DNA from: Neptunicoccus cionae
GTDB lineage: Bacteria > Pseudomonadota > Alphaproteobacteria > Rhodobacterales > Rhodobacteraceae
Length of the DNA stretch: 64,000 nt
NCBI RefSeq assembly: GCF_014643735.1
Contig: NZ_BMKA01000001.1
Location: forward strand, 496,001 to 560,000
Direction: 5' to 3'
A program made the translations under genes and the position numbers. The notes below the pieces were generated by a model that worked only from the letters and a program-made list of their open reading frames with translations, ran no database searches and had not been told where the DNA came from. Shown one piece after another: positions 8,663-17,386 of the stretch. Positions within the stretch are counted from its first letter, which is position 1, and every line of letters starts with the position of its first letter.

Positions 8663-9889
8663 ATGGATACTTCTAGACGCAAGTTTCTGGCGCAAACCCT
8701 CGCTCTTGGGTGTTCTGCGGCTGCCAGCCCGCTTGTCACCCCAGTTACCTTTGCCTCGATCCCTTCGGACAACCGTCTGGTGGTGATTGTTCTGCGCGGG
8801 GCGATGGACGGGCTTGATGTCTGTGCACCCCTTGGCGATCCGCTGTTTTCCCAGTACCGCCCCGGTCTGACCAAAAGGGGCTTCCGCGATCTGGACGGAT
8901 ATTTTGCGCTGAACGAAAACCTCGGTGATTTGATGCCGCTGTGGAAGGCAGGGGAGCTGGGCTTCGTGCAAGCCGTCTCAACCCCGTATCGCGACAAGCG
9001 CAGCCACTTTGACGGGCAGGACCTGTTGGAGGCCGGACTGGCCGAGTCAGACTCCAAGGTGCGCGATAGTGGTTGGATCAACCGGATGCTGTCGCTTATC
9101 CCCGGTGCAGAACAGGACAGCGCCTTTTCTGTTGGACGCGAAAACATGCTCATCCTTCGGGGCGATTTTCCGGTGACAAGCTGGGCGCCAGAAAGCCGTG
9201 TGGATATGTCCCCCCACGGGCAGTTGCTGCTGGATATGATCTACGAGAAAGACCCGCTGTTTGCGCAGGCAGGGCAAACCGCCATGACGTTGGCAGCGCA
9301 ACTGTCGATGGCGCAGATGGAAGGCGATATTGACGATGCGGACGGCGAAATGATGGCCGAGATGCTCAAAAGCATGAAATCCTCGCAAGCGGCACAACAA
9401 GCCAGCGGTCTGGCGACCTTTGCGGCAGAGCGTCTGAAAGAAGACACCCGTTTCGCCACATTTTCGATCGGCGGTTGGGATACCCATCTGCGGCAGGACC
9501 GCGCTATCAAGAACGCCTCCAAGGAATTGCAGGCTGCATTGCTGACCCTGCATGATCAGCTTGGCCCTGTCTGGGACAAAACCTGCGTGTTGTGCCTGAC
9601 GGAGTTTGGCCGCACCGTGCGGGAAAACGGCTCTGGCGGGACGGATCACGGCACGGGTGGAGCAATGATCATGGCCGGTGGCGCGATCAAAGGGCGCAAG
9701 GTTTATGGCGATTGGCCGGGGCTGGATGATGCCGCTCTGTACGAACAGCGTGACCTGATGCCCACCGCAGATTTGCGCCGCTATGCAGGATGGGCCGCCC
9801 ATGACCTGTTCGGCCTATCTGTGGCCCAAATCGAAAGCACCGTCTTCCCCGGCGTGGACATGTTCCAGAACCCCGGCTTCCTGCGCTAG
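8663..9889 (+). CDS. DUF1501 family protein with Tat signal
   Basis: 408-residue DUF1501 protein, related to the alkaline phosphatase/sulfatase superfamily but of unknown reaction. The N-terminus carries a twin-arginine signal (SRRKFLAQ, residues 4-11, then a hydrophobic run to about residue 31), so it is exported folded and probably holds a cofactor or metal. Seen: VVIVLRGAMDGLDVCAP near the mature N-terminus, TFSIGGWDTH in the middle and CLTEFGRTVRENGSGGTDHG, which are family hallmarks. The start at 8663 follows AGGAGATA at 8650-8657. Second gene of the DUF1800-DUF1501 operon. Confidence 0.87.
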   Translation: MDTSRRKFLAQTLALGCSAAASPLVTPVTFASIPSDNRLVVIVLRGAMDGLDVCAPLGDPLFSQYRPGLTKRGFRDLDGYFALNENLGDLMPLWKAGELGFVQAVSTPYRDKRSHFDGQDLLEAGLAESDSKVRDSGWINRMLSLIPGAEQDSAFSVGRENMLILRGDFPVTSWAPESRVDMSPHGQLLLDMIYEKDPLFAQAGQTAMTLAAQLSMAQMEGDIDDADGEMMAEMLKSMKSSQAAQQASGLATFAAERLKEDTRFATFSIGGWDTHLRQDRAIKNASKELQAALLTLHDQLGPVWDKTCVLCLTEFGRTVRENGSGGTDHGTGGAMIMAGGAIKGRKVYGDWPGLDDAALYEQRDLMPTADLRRYAGWAAHDLFGLSVAQIESTVFPGVDMFQNPGFLR

Positions 9890-9975
9890 GCAGCAAAATC
9901 ACGGCTGCTTATGGACATTTTCGCAGGCGTGTTTATGTGAATTGTCAGGATTTACTTGAAATAAGGTGACAGGGC

Positions 9976-10695
9976 ATGAGCAAACCGGTGGGTTTTGAAG
10001 TAAAAGACTGGGTTGCACCGCCCCGTCCGCAGGACGCACCGATGGAAGGGCGCTATGCCCGTCTGGAGCGTATCAATGCCGAAGCCCACAGCGGTGATTT
10101 GTTCAAAGCCAATTCCGAAGACGCTTCGGAAGGGATCTGGGATTATCTGCCCTATGGTCCTTATCACGCGCAGGCCACCTATCACAAATGGCTGCGGGAT
10201 ATGGCGCAGCAGGACGATCCCTATTTCTACGACATCAAGAACAAGGAACAGGGCCGTTTCTGCGGCGTTGCGTCTTACCTGCGTGTTGACCCGAATGCCG
10301 GTTCGATAGAGGTTGGCCACATCAATTTCGCCCCCGCCTTGCAACGGACCCGTGCCGCCACCGAAGCCATGTATCTGATGATGAAATGGGCTTTTGAAGC
10401 AGGTTACCGCCGCTATGAATGGAAATGCGATGCGCTGAATGCGGGATCGCGCCGCGCGGCACAAAGGCTCGGCTTTTCCTATGAAGGCGTGTTCCGTCAG
10501 GCCACCATGTACAAGGGCCGCAACCGCGACACAGCGTGGTTTGCTGCGATTGACAAGGAATGGCCCGCCCTTGAAGCGGCCTTTCAGGCGTGGCTTGACC
10601 CATCCAACTTTACCCCAGAGGGGCGGCAGATCGACTCGCTTGGCAATCTCACTGCCTTGGTGCGCGTCGCCTCCGATCCAACACTGGAGCCATAA
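9976..10695 (+). CDS. GNAT family N-acetyltransferase
   Basis: 239-residue acetyltransferase-like protein of the RimJ/RimL type. A central segment with SIEVGHINFAPALQRTRAATEA, followed by WKCDALNAGSRRAAQRLGFSYEGVFRQ, is the acetyl-CoA-binding core with the typical A-R-L-G-F-x-x-E-G-x-x-R signature. The acceptor amine is unknown. The start ATG at 9976 has AAGGTGACAGGG just ahead. Its stop overlaps the nitroreductase start (TAATG), forming a three-gene unit with the nitroreductase and the EI24 protein. Confidence 0.88.
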   Translation: MSKPVGFEVKDWVAPPRPQDAPMEGRYARLERINAEAHSGDLFKANSEDASEGIWDYLPYGPYHAQATYHKWLRDMAQQDDPYFYDIKNKEQGRFCGVASYLRVDPNAGSIEVGHINFAPALQRTRAATEAMYLMMKWAFEAGYRRYEWKCDALNAGSRRAAQRLGFSYEGVFRQATMYKGRNRDTAWFAAIDKEWPALEAAFQAWLDPSNFTPEGRQIDSLGNLTALVRVASDPTLEP

Positions 10696-11273
10696 TGCCC
10701 AAGAAGAATGCCCAAGCGTTGCAGTTTTTGCTGTCGCGCCGCTCGTCGTCCCATAAAACGCTGACCCATCCGGTGCCTGACCGCGACGGGGTGGAAACCA
10801 TCCTCACCGCAGGCGCCCGCGTTCCTGACCATAAAATGCTGGAGCCTTTCCGCTTTGTGGTGTTGCAGGATGCCGCGCTGAACCGTCTCGGGACAGCAGT
10901 GCAGGGTTACGGTGAAACCACCGGCATACCCCAAGATAAAATCGACAAGGCAGTTTTTAACTTTTCCAATGCGCCTTTGGGAATTGCGGTGGTGGCCAGC
11001 CTGAAACCGAACGAGGCGATCCCTGAGGTGGAGCAAACCCTCGCCGTGGGCGCCTGTTGCCTGAGCGTGCTAAACGCCGCACTCGCTAGTGGTTGGGGCG
11101 CGAACTGGATCACCGGCTGGGCAGCGTTCGACCACCCGTTCCTGCAGGCCAATATGGGGCTAGAGGCCGGTGAATATGTCGCCGGTTTTATCTTTGTCGG
11201 CACACCGAAATCCGAGCCGACAGACCGCAAACGTCCTGACTTAACCGCTATTACAACTTGGGTGGAGACATGA
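10695..11273 (+). CDS. Nitroreductase family protein
   Basis: 192-residue FMN-dependent nitroreductase-fold protein, close in size and layout to YdjA-type reductases. The N-terminal LLSRRSSSHKTL motif, the DHKMLEPFRFVVLQD segment and the C-terminal GFIFVGTPKSEPTDRKRP segment are characteristic and contribute to FMN binding. It would use NAD(P)H to reduce a nitro or quinone substrate; the physiological substrate is unknown. Translationally linked to the upstream GNAT (TAATG) and to the downstream membrane protein (ATGA overlap). Confidence 0.88.
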   Translation: MPKKNAQALQFLLSRRSSSHKTLTHPVPDRDGVETILTAGARVPDHKMLEPFRFVVLQDAALNRLGTAVQGYGETTGIPQDKIDKAVFNFSNAPLGIAVVASLKPNEAIPEVEQTLAVGACCLSVLNAALASGWGANWITGWAAFDHPFLQANMGLEAGEYVAGFIFVGTPKSEPTDRKRPDLTAITTWVET

Positions 11274-11962
11274 TTTTCGACGATTTCGCCAAAGCGCTCG
11301 GCCAGATCGGAGACCCGAGGTTCCGCAGTGTCTTGCTGCGCGGGATCGGCCTGACGGTTCTGTTGCTGGCGGGTGTGACCACAGGGGTGCAATTCCTGCT
11401 GCCAGACAGCGTCAGCCTGCCGTGGTTTGGCGAAATCGGCTGGCTGTCATCTTTGCTATCCGGTTTCGTGTTGGTGGCGATGATCGGCTTGTCCGTGATC
11501 CTTATGGTGCCGGTGGCGTCCCTGTTTACCGGTTTCTTCCTTGATCAGGTGGTAGATGCCGTGGAGGCGAAACACTTCCCCGCGTTAGAGCCGGCCAATT
11601 CGGTTTCCTTCTCGGAAACCCTGATGGATGCACTTGGCTTTTTTGGATTGCTGGTGGTAGTGAACCTGCTGGCACTGATCGTCTACCTGCTGTCCACACT
11701 GGCTGCACCGCTGGTGTTCTGGGCGGTCAACGGTGTGATGCTGGGTCGGGAGTATTTTCAGATGGTGGCGATGCGGCGGCTGGGACGGGCAGGGGCCAAA
11801 CAGCTTCGTGCGCGCCATCGCGGGCAAATCTGGCTGGCAGGGGCGCTGATGGCGATTCCCTTGACGGTGCCATTTGTCAATCTGGTCATTCCGGTTCTGG
11901 GGGTCGCCACCTTCACCCATCTGTTCCACCGCGTAAATAAAACCGGCAAACCGATCCCCTAA
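11270..11962 (+). CDS. EI24 domain (CysZ-like) membrane protein
   Basis: 230-residue inner-membrane protein of the EI24/CysZ family. Four or more hydrophobic helices are visible (about 24-42, 58-85, 112-145 and 175-215), with the family signature LGREYFQMVAMRR before the last pair. CysZ proteins import sulfate; many alphaproteobacterial homologues have no tested substrate and the neighbours here give no sulfur context. I chose the ATG at 11270 (GGTGGAG at 11261-11267), which overlaps the nitroreductase stop as ATGA. The transcription unit ends in a hairpin just downstream. Confidence 0.82.
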   Translation: MIFDDFAKALGQIGDPRFRSVLLRGIGLTVLLLAGVTTGVQFLLPDSVSLPWFGEIGWLSSLLSGFVLVAMIGLSVILMVPVASLFTGFFLDQVVDAVEAKHFPALEPANSVSFSETLMDALGFFGLLVVVNLLALIVYLLSTLAAPLVFWAVNGVMLGREYFQMVAMRRLGRAGAKQLRARHRGQIWLAGALMAIPLTVPFVNLVIPVLGVATFTHLFHRVNKTGKPIP

Positions 11963-11970
11963 AACGCAAA

Positions 11971-12002
11971 AAGCCGGACCTTAAACAGTCCGGCCTTCTT
12001 CT
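11971..12002. terminator. Terminator hairpin after EI24 gene
   Basis: GCCGGAC (11973-11979) pairs with GTCCGGC (11988-11994), followed by CTTCTT. It lies between converging genes and could serve both. Confidence 0.7.
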
Positions 12003-12067
12003 GGCGTCAAATATCCCCGCCGGAAGCTGTTAAATTCTCACAGCGCCCCGACTGACGGATTGAAGTC

Positions 12068-12409
12068 TTAGTCTTTACGGAAGTGGGACTTCTCGCGCGG
12101 TTTGCCGTGCCAGCCGGTTTTGCCCCGATCACCACCACGATCTCCACCGCGGTCGCCGCCACGATCACCGCCTCTGTCGCCACCGCGATCACCACCACGG
12201 CCGCCTTTGTCGAAAGGACGCTTGCCGCCACGGTCGTCACCCTCGCGGGTTTCCCATTTTTTCAGCAGAATGTTGTCAAAGGTATCGCGATAGATCACGC
12301 CTTCGTTGCACCAGACCAGTGAGACGGCATCCCCGTCCACAGCTTCCACCGCCATACGGGGAGAGCCGGAAATAAGTGCGGCCAAATCGCCAGGTTTCAG
12401 AGTAGGCAT
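12068..12409 (-). CDS. YodC/DUF2158-like small protein with GGDR tandem repeats
   Basis: 113-residue protein. Residues 1-52 (LKPGDLAALISGSPRMAVE...VSLVWCNEG...FDNILLKKW) look like the compact DUF2158/YodC-type domain, with its conserved P-x-M and W-x-x-x-G pattern. The rest is a low-complexity basic tail with six consecutive Gly-Gly-Asp-Arg units (residues 72-95) and an end rich in Lys and Arg. RG-rich tails commonly bind nucleic acid, so an RNA-binding or regulatory role is possible but unproven. The ATG at 12409 begins MPTLKPG. The repeat is also low-complexity at DNA level (12125-12196). Confidence 0.75.
   Translation of the reverse strand: MPTLKPGDLAALISGSPRMAVEAVDGDAVSLVWCNEGVIYRDTFDNILLKKWETREGDDRGGKRPFDKGGRGGDRGGDRGGDRGGDRGGDRGGDRGKTGWHGKPREKSHFRKD
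12125..12196 (-). repeat. 12-bp tandem repeat coding for GGDR
   Basis: Six in-frame 12-bp units, with synonymous changes among units, encode Gly-Gly-Asp-Arg six times. The unit length is a multiple of three, so slippage would change copy number without shifting frame. Confidence 0.85.
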
Positions 12410-12479
12410 AACAGATCGCTCCTTGGATCAGCAAAGTTCAAGACGCCGCTGTAGTGGGAATCAGGCGTCTTGGAAAGGG

Positions 12480-13406
12480 TTATTCGTCCAGATGGGCATC
12501 AATTTCCAGCCAGACTTGCTTAATTATATGGGGTTCTTCCATCAGAACTTCATGTTGTGCGCCATCCAGTTCCACCAGATTGCCTTTGCTCCACTTGCCC
12601 ATGATCCGCCGGATCGCGTTTTTGGATACAATGGATTCCTTGCTGCCAAGAAAGCACAGACAGTCTTGGGGGGGCGGCGTTGCTGCCTGAAGCGCGCGGG
12701 TTTCCCGCTTGGCGCGGTTTAGCCAGTGAACCGAAGGCCCGCCCAGCCCCATCTCAGGATGCTGCTTTATGTGGCTTTGCATGACGGCATAACTGTCTTG
12801 GTCGTTGGTCAGCGCGTTGCCCGCAAAGGGTTGGTCCTGCACATAATTGGTCGGCCCGCCAGTGGGGACGAACCGCTGGCCAAGCCCGATACCCGGCCCG
12901 AATGTCGATACGATCCAAGCTGGCACCCGCATATGAGAGGCCACATAGATGTCCCACATCGGCGCACTGAAAATCGCCTTTTTCACAGGCAGGCCGTCCA
13001 GCAGGGCACGCAGGCCAATAGCACCGCCCATAGAGTGTGCAATCATTGCGTAAGGATCGGGGAGTCCTGCATCGCGAACCGTGGCGAGAACCTCTGCCAC
13101 GTCAAGTTGGTAGTCGCTGAATTCTTTCACCCAGCCCATCGGTGGATGCACCGGATGCCGGTCCGACAATCCCTGACCGCGCCAGTCCACCACCGCCACG
13201 CTGTAGCCGCGATCAAGCAGGCGGTCGGTCACATCGCCGTATTTTTCGATAAATTCCGTGCGGCCCGGAAACACCAGAACTGTTTTATCACCGCTGCCCT
13301 GCCAGACCGCTACGCGAATGCGGGTTCCGTCCGCGCAGGTCCGCCAGAAAGCCTTGCCGCCTTCGGGCATCCGCTCCAGATGGGTGTGCAGCTCTGCGGT
13401 TTCCAT
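12480..13406 (-). CDS. Alpha/beta hydrolase, lysophospholipase/monoacylglycerol lipase type
   Basis: 308-residue serine hydrolase of the PldB/monoacylglycerol lipase type (Hydrolase_4). Seen: VFPGRTEF oxyanion region near residue 46, VVDWRGQGLSDR near residues 72-83, and the nucleophile elbow AHSMGG with Ser125. The catalytic His is in GAQHEV near the C-terminus. It would cleave ester bonds of lysophospholipids or monoacylglycerols in the cytoplasm or at the inner membrane. It lies 79 bp downstream of the SCP2-domain gene on the same strand, so the two may be co-transcribed and both act on lipids. Confidence 0.85.
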   Translation of the reverse strand: METAELHTHLERMPEGGKAFWRTCADGTRIRVAVWQGSGDKTVLVFPGRTEFIEKYGDVTDRLLDRGYSVAVVDWRGQGLSDRHPVHPPMGWVKEFSDYQLDVAEVLATVRDAGLPDPYAMIAHSMGGAIGLRALLDGLPVKKAIFSAPMWDIYVASHMRVPAWIVSTFGPGIGLGQRFVPTGGPTNYVQDQPFAGNALTNDQDSYAVMQSHIKQHPEMGLGGPSVHWLNRAKRETRALQAATPPPQDCLCFLGSKESIVSKNAIRRIMGKWSKGNLVELDGAQHEVLMEEPHIIKQVWLEIDAHLDE

Positions 13407-13454
13407 TGGTGCAATATCCTTGTGCGGCGTGTTTGTAGGCCGGTGTTCGGTATG

Positions 13455-13478
13455 GGGTCGCCACGGGTGCAGCGACCC
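13455..13478. other. Hairpin between SCP2 and hydrolase genes
   Basis: GGGTCGC (13455-13461) and GCGACCC (13472-13478) form a 7-bp stem in the gap between the two minus-strand genes. No T-run follows on the minus strand, so this is more likely an mRNA-stabilising or attenuating structure than a simple terminator. Confidence 0.4.
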
Positions 13479-13485
13479 GTTTGGA

Positions 13486-13776
13486 TCAGGCCAGCAAAGT
13501 GCCCAATTTCATGGCGACGCCCATATCGCCGTCCACGGCCAGCTTGCCGGTCATGAAAGCGGAGGTCGGGTTCACATCGCCGTCCATCATACCAACGAAA
13601 GTCTCGGCGTCGGCGGTCAGGGTGCAATCTGTTTCTTCATCGCCGGCCCGTGCGCCATTCGAATCTACAACCAGCGAGCCTTCGCCGGTGATTTCCACTT
13701 TGACAGAGCCGTCAAAGCCGTCATCGCCGAGTTTCGCGTTCAGCGTTTCGACCGCCTGGTTGATTACATCGCTCAT
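13486..13776 (-). CDS. SCP2 sterol-binding domain protein
   Basis: 96-residue stand-alone SCP-2-like domain. The sequence GSVKVEITGEGSLVVD, DCTLTADAETFVGMMDGDVNPTSAF and MTGKLAVDGDMGVAMKLG follows the usual beta-sheet and lid pattern of the family, which holds hydrophobic ligands such as acyl-CoA or fatty acids. In bacteria the ligand is generally unknown; the neighbouring lipase-like hydrolase fits a lipid role. It begins at the ATG complement at 13774-13776 and is divergent from the TPR gene (74 bp between). Confidence 0.88.
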   Translation of the reverse strand: MSDVINQAVETLNAKLGDDGFDGSVKVEITGEGSLVVDSNGARAGDEETDCTLTADAETFVGMMDGDVNPTSAFMTGKLAVDGDMGVAMKLGTLLA

Positions 13777-13850
13777 GTTTGATCCTTTCGGGTTTCAATT
13801 TTCAGGTTTTGACCTAGATTAATATGCAGAACCAAACATGGTGACTATTT

Positions 13851-14417
13851 ATGAAAACTGCAAACCGTGCCGTGGCGTTAATCTATGCGATCCCGATTGT
13901 GTTCGGATTGCAATTTGCCGCAACTTTAACGATAGCGCAAACCGAAACTTTGGACGGTTTGTTTGAAGAGCTAAAGACCGCCGAACCGGAAGACGCGGAA
14001 GGCATCGAAAAGCAGATATTTCAGGAGTGGTCAAAATCAGGGTCCGCCGCGATGGATTTGCTGCTGGAGAGGGGGCGCGCAGAGCTGCGGGAGGGCAACT
14101 TTGATGCGGCCATCATGCACTTCTCCGCACTGATCGATCACGCGCCTGACTTTGCCGAGGGTTGGAACGCGCGGGCGACTGCATGGTTTGCCAAGGACCG
14201 TTATGGCCTGTCGATTGTGGATATCCGCCAGACATTGTTGCTGGAGCCACGCCACTTTCGCGCCCTGACCGGACTTGCCCTGATACTGGAACGATTGGAA
14301 CGCCCCGAAGATGCGCTGCAGGTCTATCAGCAGGTCGAAGAAATCCACCCCCACCGCCCTGAAGTGGAATTGGCGATTGATCGTCTGAATGCCGAACTTG
14401 AAGGGGTGTCCCTTTAA
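13851..14417 (+). CDS. Exported TPR-repeat protein
   Basis: 188-residue periplasmic protein. Residues 1-30 are a signal peptide with a likely cleavage after TIA. From about residue 75 there are two or three tetratricopeptide repeats (GNFDAAIMHFSALIDHAPDFAEG and the following units about 34 residues apart, including EDALQVYQQVEEIHPHRPE), a scaffold for protein-protein contacts. The partner is unknown. The start ATG has GGTGAC about 7 bases upstream. It stands alone, divergent from the SCP2 gene and 151 bp before the helicase gene. Confidence 0.83.
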   Translation: MKTANRAVALIYAIPIVFGLQFAATLTIAQTETLDGLFEELKTAEPEDAEGIEKQIFQEWSKSGSAAMDLLLERGRAELREGNFDAAIMHFSALIDHAPDFAEGWNARATAWFAKDRYGLSIVDIRQTLLLEPRHFRALTGLALILERLERPEDALQVYQQVEEIHPHRPEVELAIDRLNAELEGVSL

Positions 14418-14568
14418 TCCTTGCTGCTTGGTCCTTACTGCCCGCTGTATTTGGGGTGGCGGCGGGATTTGAGTATTTGGGGAACATTGAAGCTGTCTTG
14501 CTCTGTGGTTGAGGCTGGGGCGTGTTTCGGTGTAGAGGTGCCTCTCGAGAATCTGGAAGCCGTATATT

Positions 14569-17376
14569 ATGTCTAATTTGCCTGCGCGCGTCTGTGCGGT
14601 TCTGGGGCCCACCAACACCGGAAAAACCCATTACGCCATAGAGCGTATGCTGGCCCATCGCAGCGGTGTGATCGGTCTGCCACTGCGTCTGCTGGCGCGG
14701 GAGGTTTACGACAAGATCGTCGCGTTGCGGGGGCCGTCTGTGGTGGCGCTGGTGACAGGCGAGGAGCGGATCGTACCGCCCCGTGCGGCCTATTGGGTCT
14801 GTACGGTTGAGGCGATGCCCCAAGGGATCGGTGCGGATTTCGTCGCGATTGACGAAGTGCAGCTGTGCGCTGATCCTGAACGCGGGCATGTGTTTACAGA
14901 CCGTTTGCTGCACATGAGGGGCAGCCGCGAGACGTTGTTCCTTGGGGCGGAAACCATGCGAAGCGTGATTGCGCAACTGGTGCCCAAAGCGGAATTCATG
15001 CGCCGCGAACGGTTTTCCGAGTTGAGCTACACAGGTCCGAAAAAGACAAGCCGGATGCCCGGACGGTCCGCGATCGTCGGATTTTCGGTTGAAAATGTCT
15101 ATGCCATCGCCGAACTGCTGCGCCGCCAAAAGGGTGGGGCCGCTGTCGTGATGGGGGCGCTTTCGCCGCGAACGCGCAATGCGCAGGTGGAGATGTACCA
15201 AAACGGCGACGTGGAATATCTGGTGGCAACTGATGCGATCGGCATGGGGCTTAATCTGGATGTGAACCACGTTGCCTTTTCCAGCGTCACTAAATTTGAC
15301 GGACGCAAGATGCGGCATTTGATGCCAAACGAGTTGAGCCAGATTGCCGGACGGGCAGGGCGCCACACCAATAACGGCACGTTTGGCGTCACGGGCGAGG
15401 CGCCGCCGCTGGACCCAGAGGTGGTCGAGGCGATTGAGAACCACCGGTTCACCCCGATTAAAAAGTTGCAATGGCGTAATAACCGGCTGGAATTTGGCAC
15501 GCTTGATGCGCTGCTGAATTCCTTGTCTGCCCCGTCGGGCGAAATGCAACTGGCGCGCACGCGGGATGCGGATGACCACCGCACTTTGCAGGCTCTTAGT
15601 CAGGTGCCTGAAATCGCTGCGCGGGCGCGGACCCCTGCGGCGGTGCGGCTGTTGTGGGATGTCTGCCAGATACCCGATTTCCGGCAGGTTTCGTTTAATG
15701 AGCATAATGCCATCGTCCAGCAGATATTCGAGTTCCTGCATCAGGACGGACAGATCGCTCAAGGGTGGTTGCAGGATCGGGTTTCGCGGATTGATAAACC
15801 CGCCGGAGACATTGATGCCCTGTCCAAAAGACTGGCATATATCCGCACATGGACCTATGTAGCCCAACGAAAGGGCTGGGTTCAGGATGAAAACTATTGG
15901 CGCGGCGAAACCCGTGCAGTAGAAGATCGCCTATCAGATGCGCTGCATGGCGCGCTAACACAGAGATTTGTCGACCGGCGCACCAGCGTTTTGATGCGGC
16001 GGTTGAAGCAGAAGGAGAGCCTTGTGGCTGAAGTGAACGACAAGGGTGAAGTGACCGTTGAGGGGCAATTTGCCGGTAAATTGACAGGGTTCCGGTTCCA
16101 ACTGGACCCCAAAGCAACCGGTGAAGAGGCAAAGACTTTGCGCTCGGCGGCATTGCAGGCATTGCAGCCACAATTCAAGTTGATGTCCGATCGGTTCTAT
16201 AACGCGCCGGACACGGAGTTCGACTTCACCGAGCAAGGTGGCCTGATGTGGGGCGAATATGCGGTGGGCAAACTTGTGGCCGGTGCGGATGCGCTGTCTC
16301 CGATTGTTGAACCTTTTGTCGATGAAGAGGCTGGTGCGGAGGTTGCAGAAAAGTTGCGCCGCCGGTTGAGCCACTTTATCAACCGCAAGATCGAAGCGGT
16401 GTTCGAGCCTCTGATCGCGCTGAAAAATGATGAAACCGTCGCAGGGCTTGCCCGTGGTGTGGCGTTCCGTCTGGTCGAATCCCTTGGGGTTATCCCCCGT
16501 TCGGTGATCGCCGACGATGTGAAGTCGCTTGATCAGGATGCACGGGGTACGCTGCGCAAACATGGTATTCGCTTTGGCCAGTTCACCATCTTCCAGCACC
16601 TGATGCTGAAACCCGCCCCGACACGGCTGCGGTTGGTGTTGTGGTCCTTGCAGGAAGGCCTGTCCGAATTCCCTGAAGCACCGCCTCCGGGGTTGGTGAC
16701 TATTCCTGCGGTGCCCGAAGCGCCCAAGGGGTATTACCCCCGTGCAGGCTATCGTCTGGCCGGAGAGCGTGCGATTCGCATCGATATGCTGGAACGTCTG
16801 GCAGATATGCTGCGCGGTGTGGACACCCGTGGCGGGTTTGAGGCGACTGCGGATATGTTGTCGATCACAGGCATGACGCTGGAACAATTCGCTGATCTGA
16901 TGGGTGGTTTGGGCTACGCCGGAGAACGGGGCGAGCGGGCCAAGGTGAAGGCTGCCGAAGCTGCGCCTGCCGCGACGTCCGAAGCTGAAGCCCCTGCACA
17001 GGAAACACAGGACGCAGAAACAGCTGAAGTCGCCGAGGCAACCGCAACAGAGGTTGCACCAGACGCCGCGCCTGAAGTTGCGCCTGTGGATCAGTCCGAG
17101 AGCGGTGAAGCCGACGCGGCAGATGCTGATGCGCCCGAAATGGAAGTGTTCTACACCTTCCGTTGGGTCCCCAAGAAGCGCCCCGCCGAACAGGGCCGTC
17201 CGCGCAATGCGGGTGCCAAAGGCAAAGGGCAGGGCAAGGGCCAACCCAGAGGCAACGGCAAAAAGCCCGAGCATAAAGGCAAGCCCCGTGGTGCCAAACC
17301 GGCCCCTAACAAGAACAAGCCGATTGATCCCGACAATCCTTTTGCAGCGCTTATGGCGTTGAAAAACAAGTCCTGA
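14569..17376 (+). CDS. Suv3/MgpS-like superfamily 2 RNA helicase
   Basis: 935-residue ATP-dependent helicase related to mitochondrial Suv3, an RNA-unwinding enzyme. Seen: Walker A GPTNTGKT (residues 13-20), the DEVQ box in AIDEVQLCADP, FLGAETMR (motif III region), VATDAIGMGLNLDV (motif V) and QIAGRAGRHTNNGTFGVTGE (motif VI). A helical middle region is followed by an Ala/Glu/Pro-rich linker (about 788-850) and a Lys/Gly/Pro-rich basic tail (about 875-925) that probably grips RNA. The stop lies 10 bp before the S4 protein gene, and this order is common in Rhodobacteraceae. Likely role: RNA turnover or ribosome metabolism. Confidence 0.9.
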   Translation: MSNLPARVCAVLGPTNTGKTHYAIERMLAHRSGVIGLPLRLLAREVYDKIVALRGPSVVALVTGEERIVPPRAAYWVCTVEAMPQGIGADFVAIDEVQLCADPERGHVFTDRLLHMRGSRETLFLGAETMRSVIAQLVPKAEFMRRERFSELSYTGPKKTSRMPGRSAIVGFSVENVYAIAELLRRQKGGAAVVMGALSPRTRNAQVEMYQNGDVEYLVATDAIGMGLNLDVNHVAFSSVTKFDGRKMRHLMPNELSQIAGRAGRHTNNGTFGVTGEAPPLDPEVVEAIENHRFTPIKKLQWRNNRLEFGTLDALLNSLSAPSGEMQLARTRDADDHRTLQALSQVPEIAARARTPAAVRLLWDVCQIPDFRQVSFNEHNAIVQQIFEFLHQDGQIAQGWLQDRVSRIDKPAGDIDALSKRLAYIRTWTYVAQRKGWVQDENYWRGETRAVEDRLSDALHGALTQRFVDRRTSVLMRRLKQKESLVAEVNDKGEVTVEGQFAGKLTGFRFQLDPKATGEEAKTLRSAALQALQPQFKLMSDRFYNAPDTEFDFTEQGGLMWGEYAVGKLVAGADALSPIVEPFVDEEAGAEVAEKLRRRLSHFINRKIEAVFEPLIALKNDETVAGLARGVAFRLVESLGVIPRSVIADDVKSLDQDARGTLRKHGIRFGQFTIFQHLMLKPAPTRLRLVLWSLQEGLSEFPEAPPPGLVTIPAVPEAPKGYYPRAGYRLAGERAIRIDMLERLADMLRGVDTRGGFEATADMLSITGMTLEQFADLMGGLGYAGERGERAKVKAAEAAPAATSEAEAPAQETQDAETAEVAEATATEVAPDAAPEVAPVDQSESGEADAADADAPEMEVFYTFRWVPKKRPAEQGRPRNAGAKGKGQGKGQPRGNGKKPEHKGKPRGAKPAPNKNKPIDPDNPFAALMALKNKS

Positions 17377-17386
17377 GCGGATCGGC

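Noticed and set aside
12125-12196. Possible CRISPR-like array
   Set aside because: The units are contiguous 12-bp codons for GGDR with no spacers, inside a coding frame.
14113-15867. 584-codon open frame antisense to the helicase
   Set aside because: The plus strand carries complete helicase motifs I-VI; the antisense product is Arg/His/Pro-rich and looks like a GC-codon shadow.
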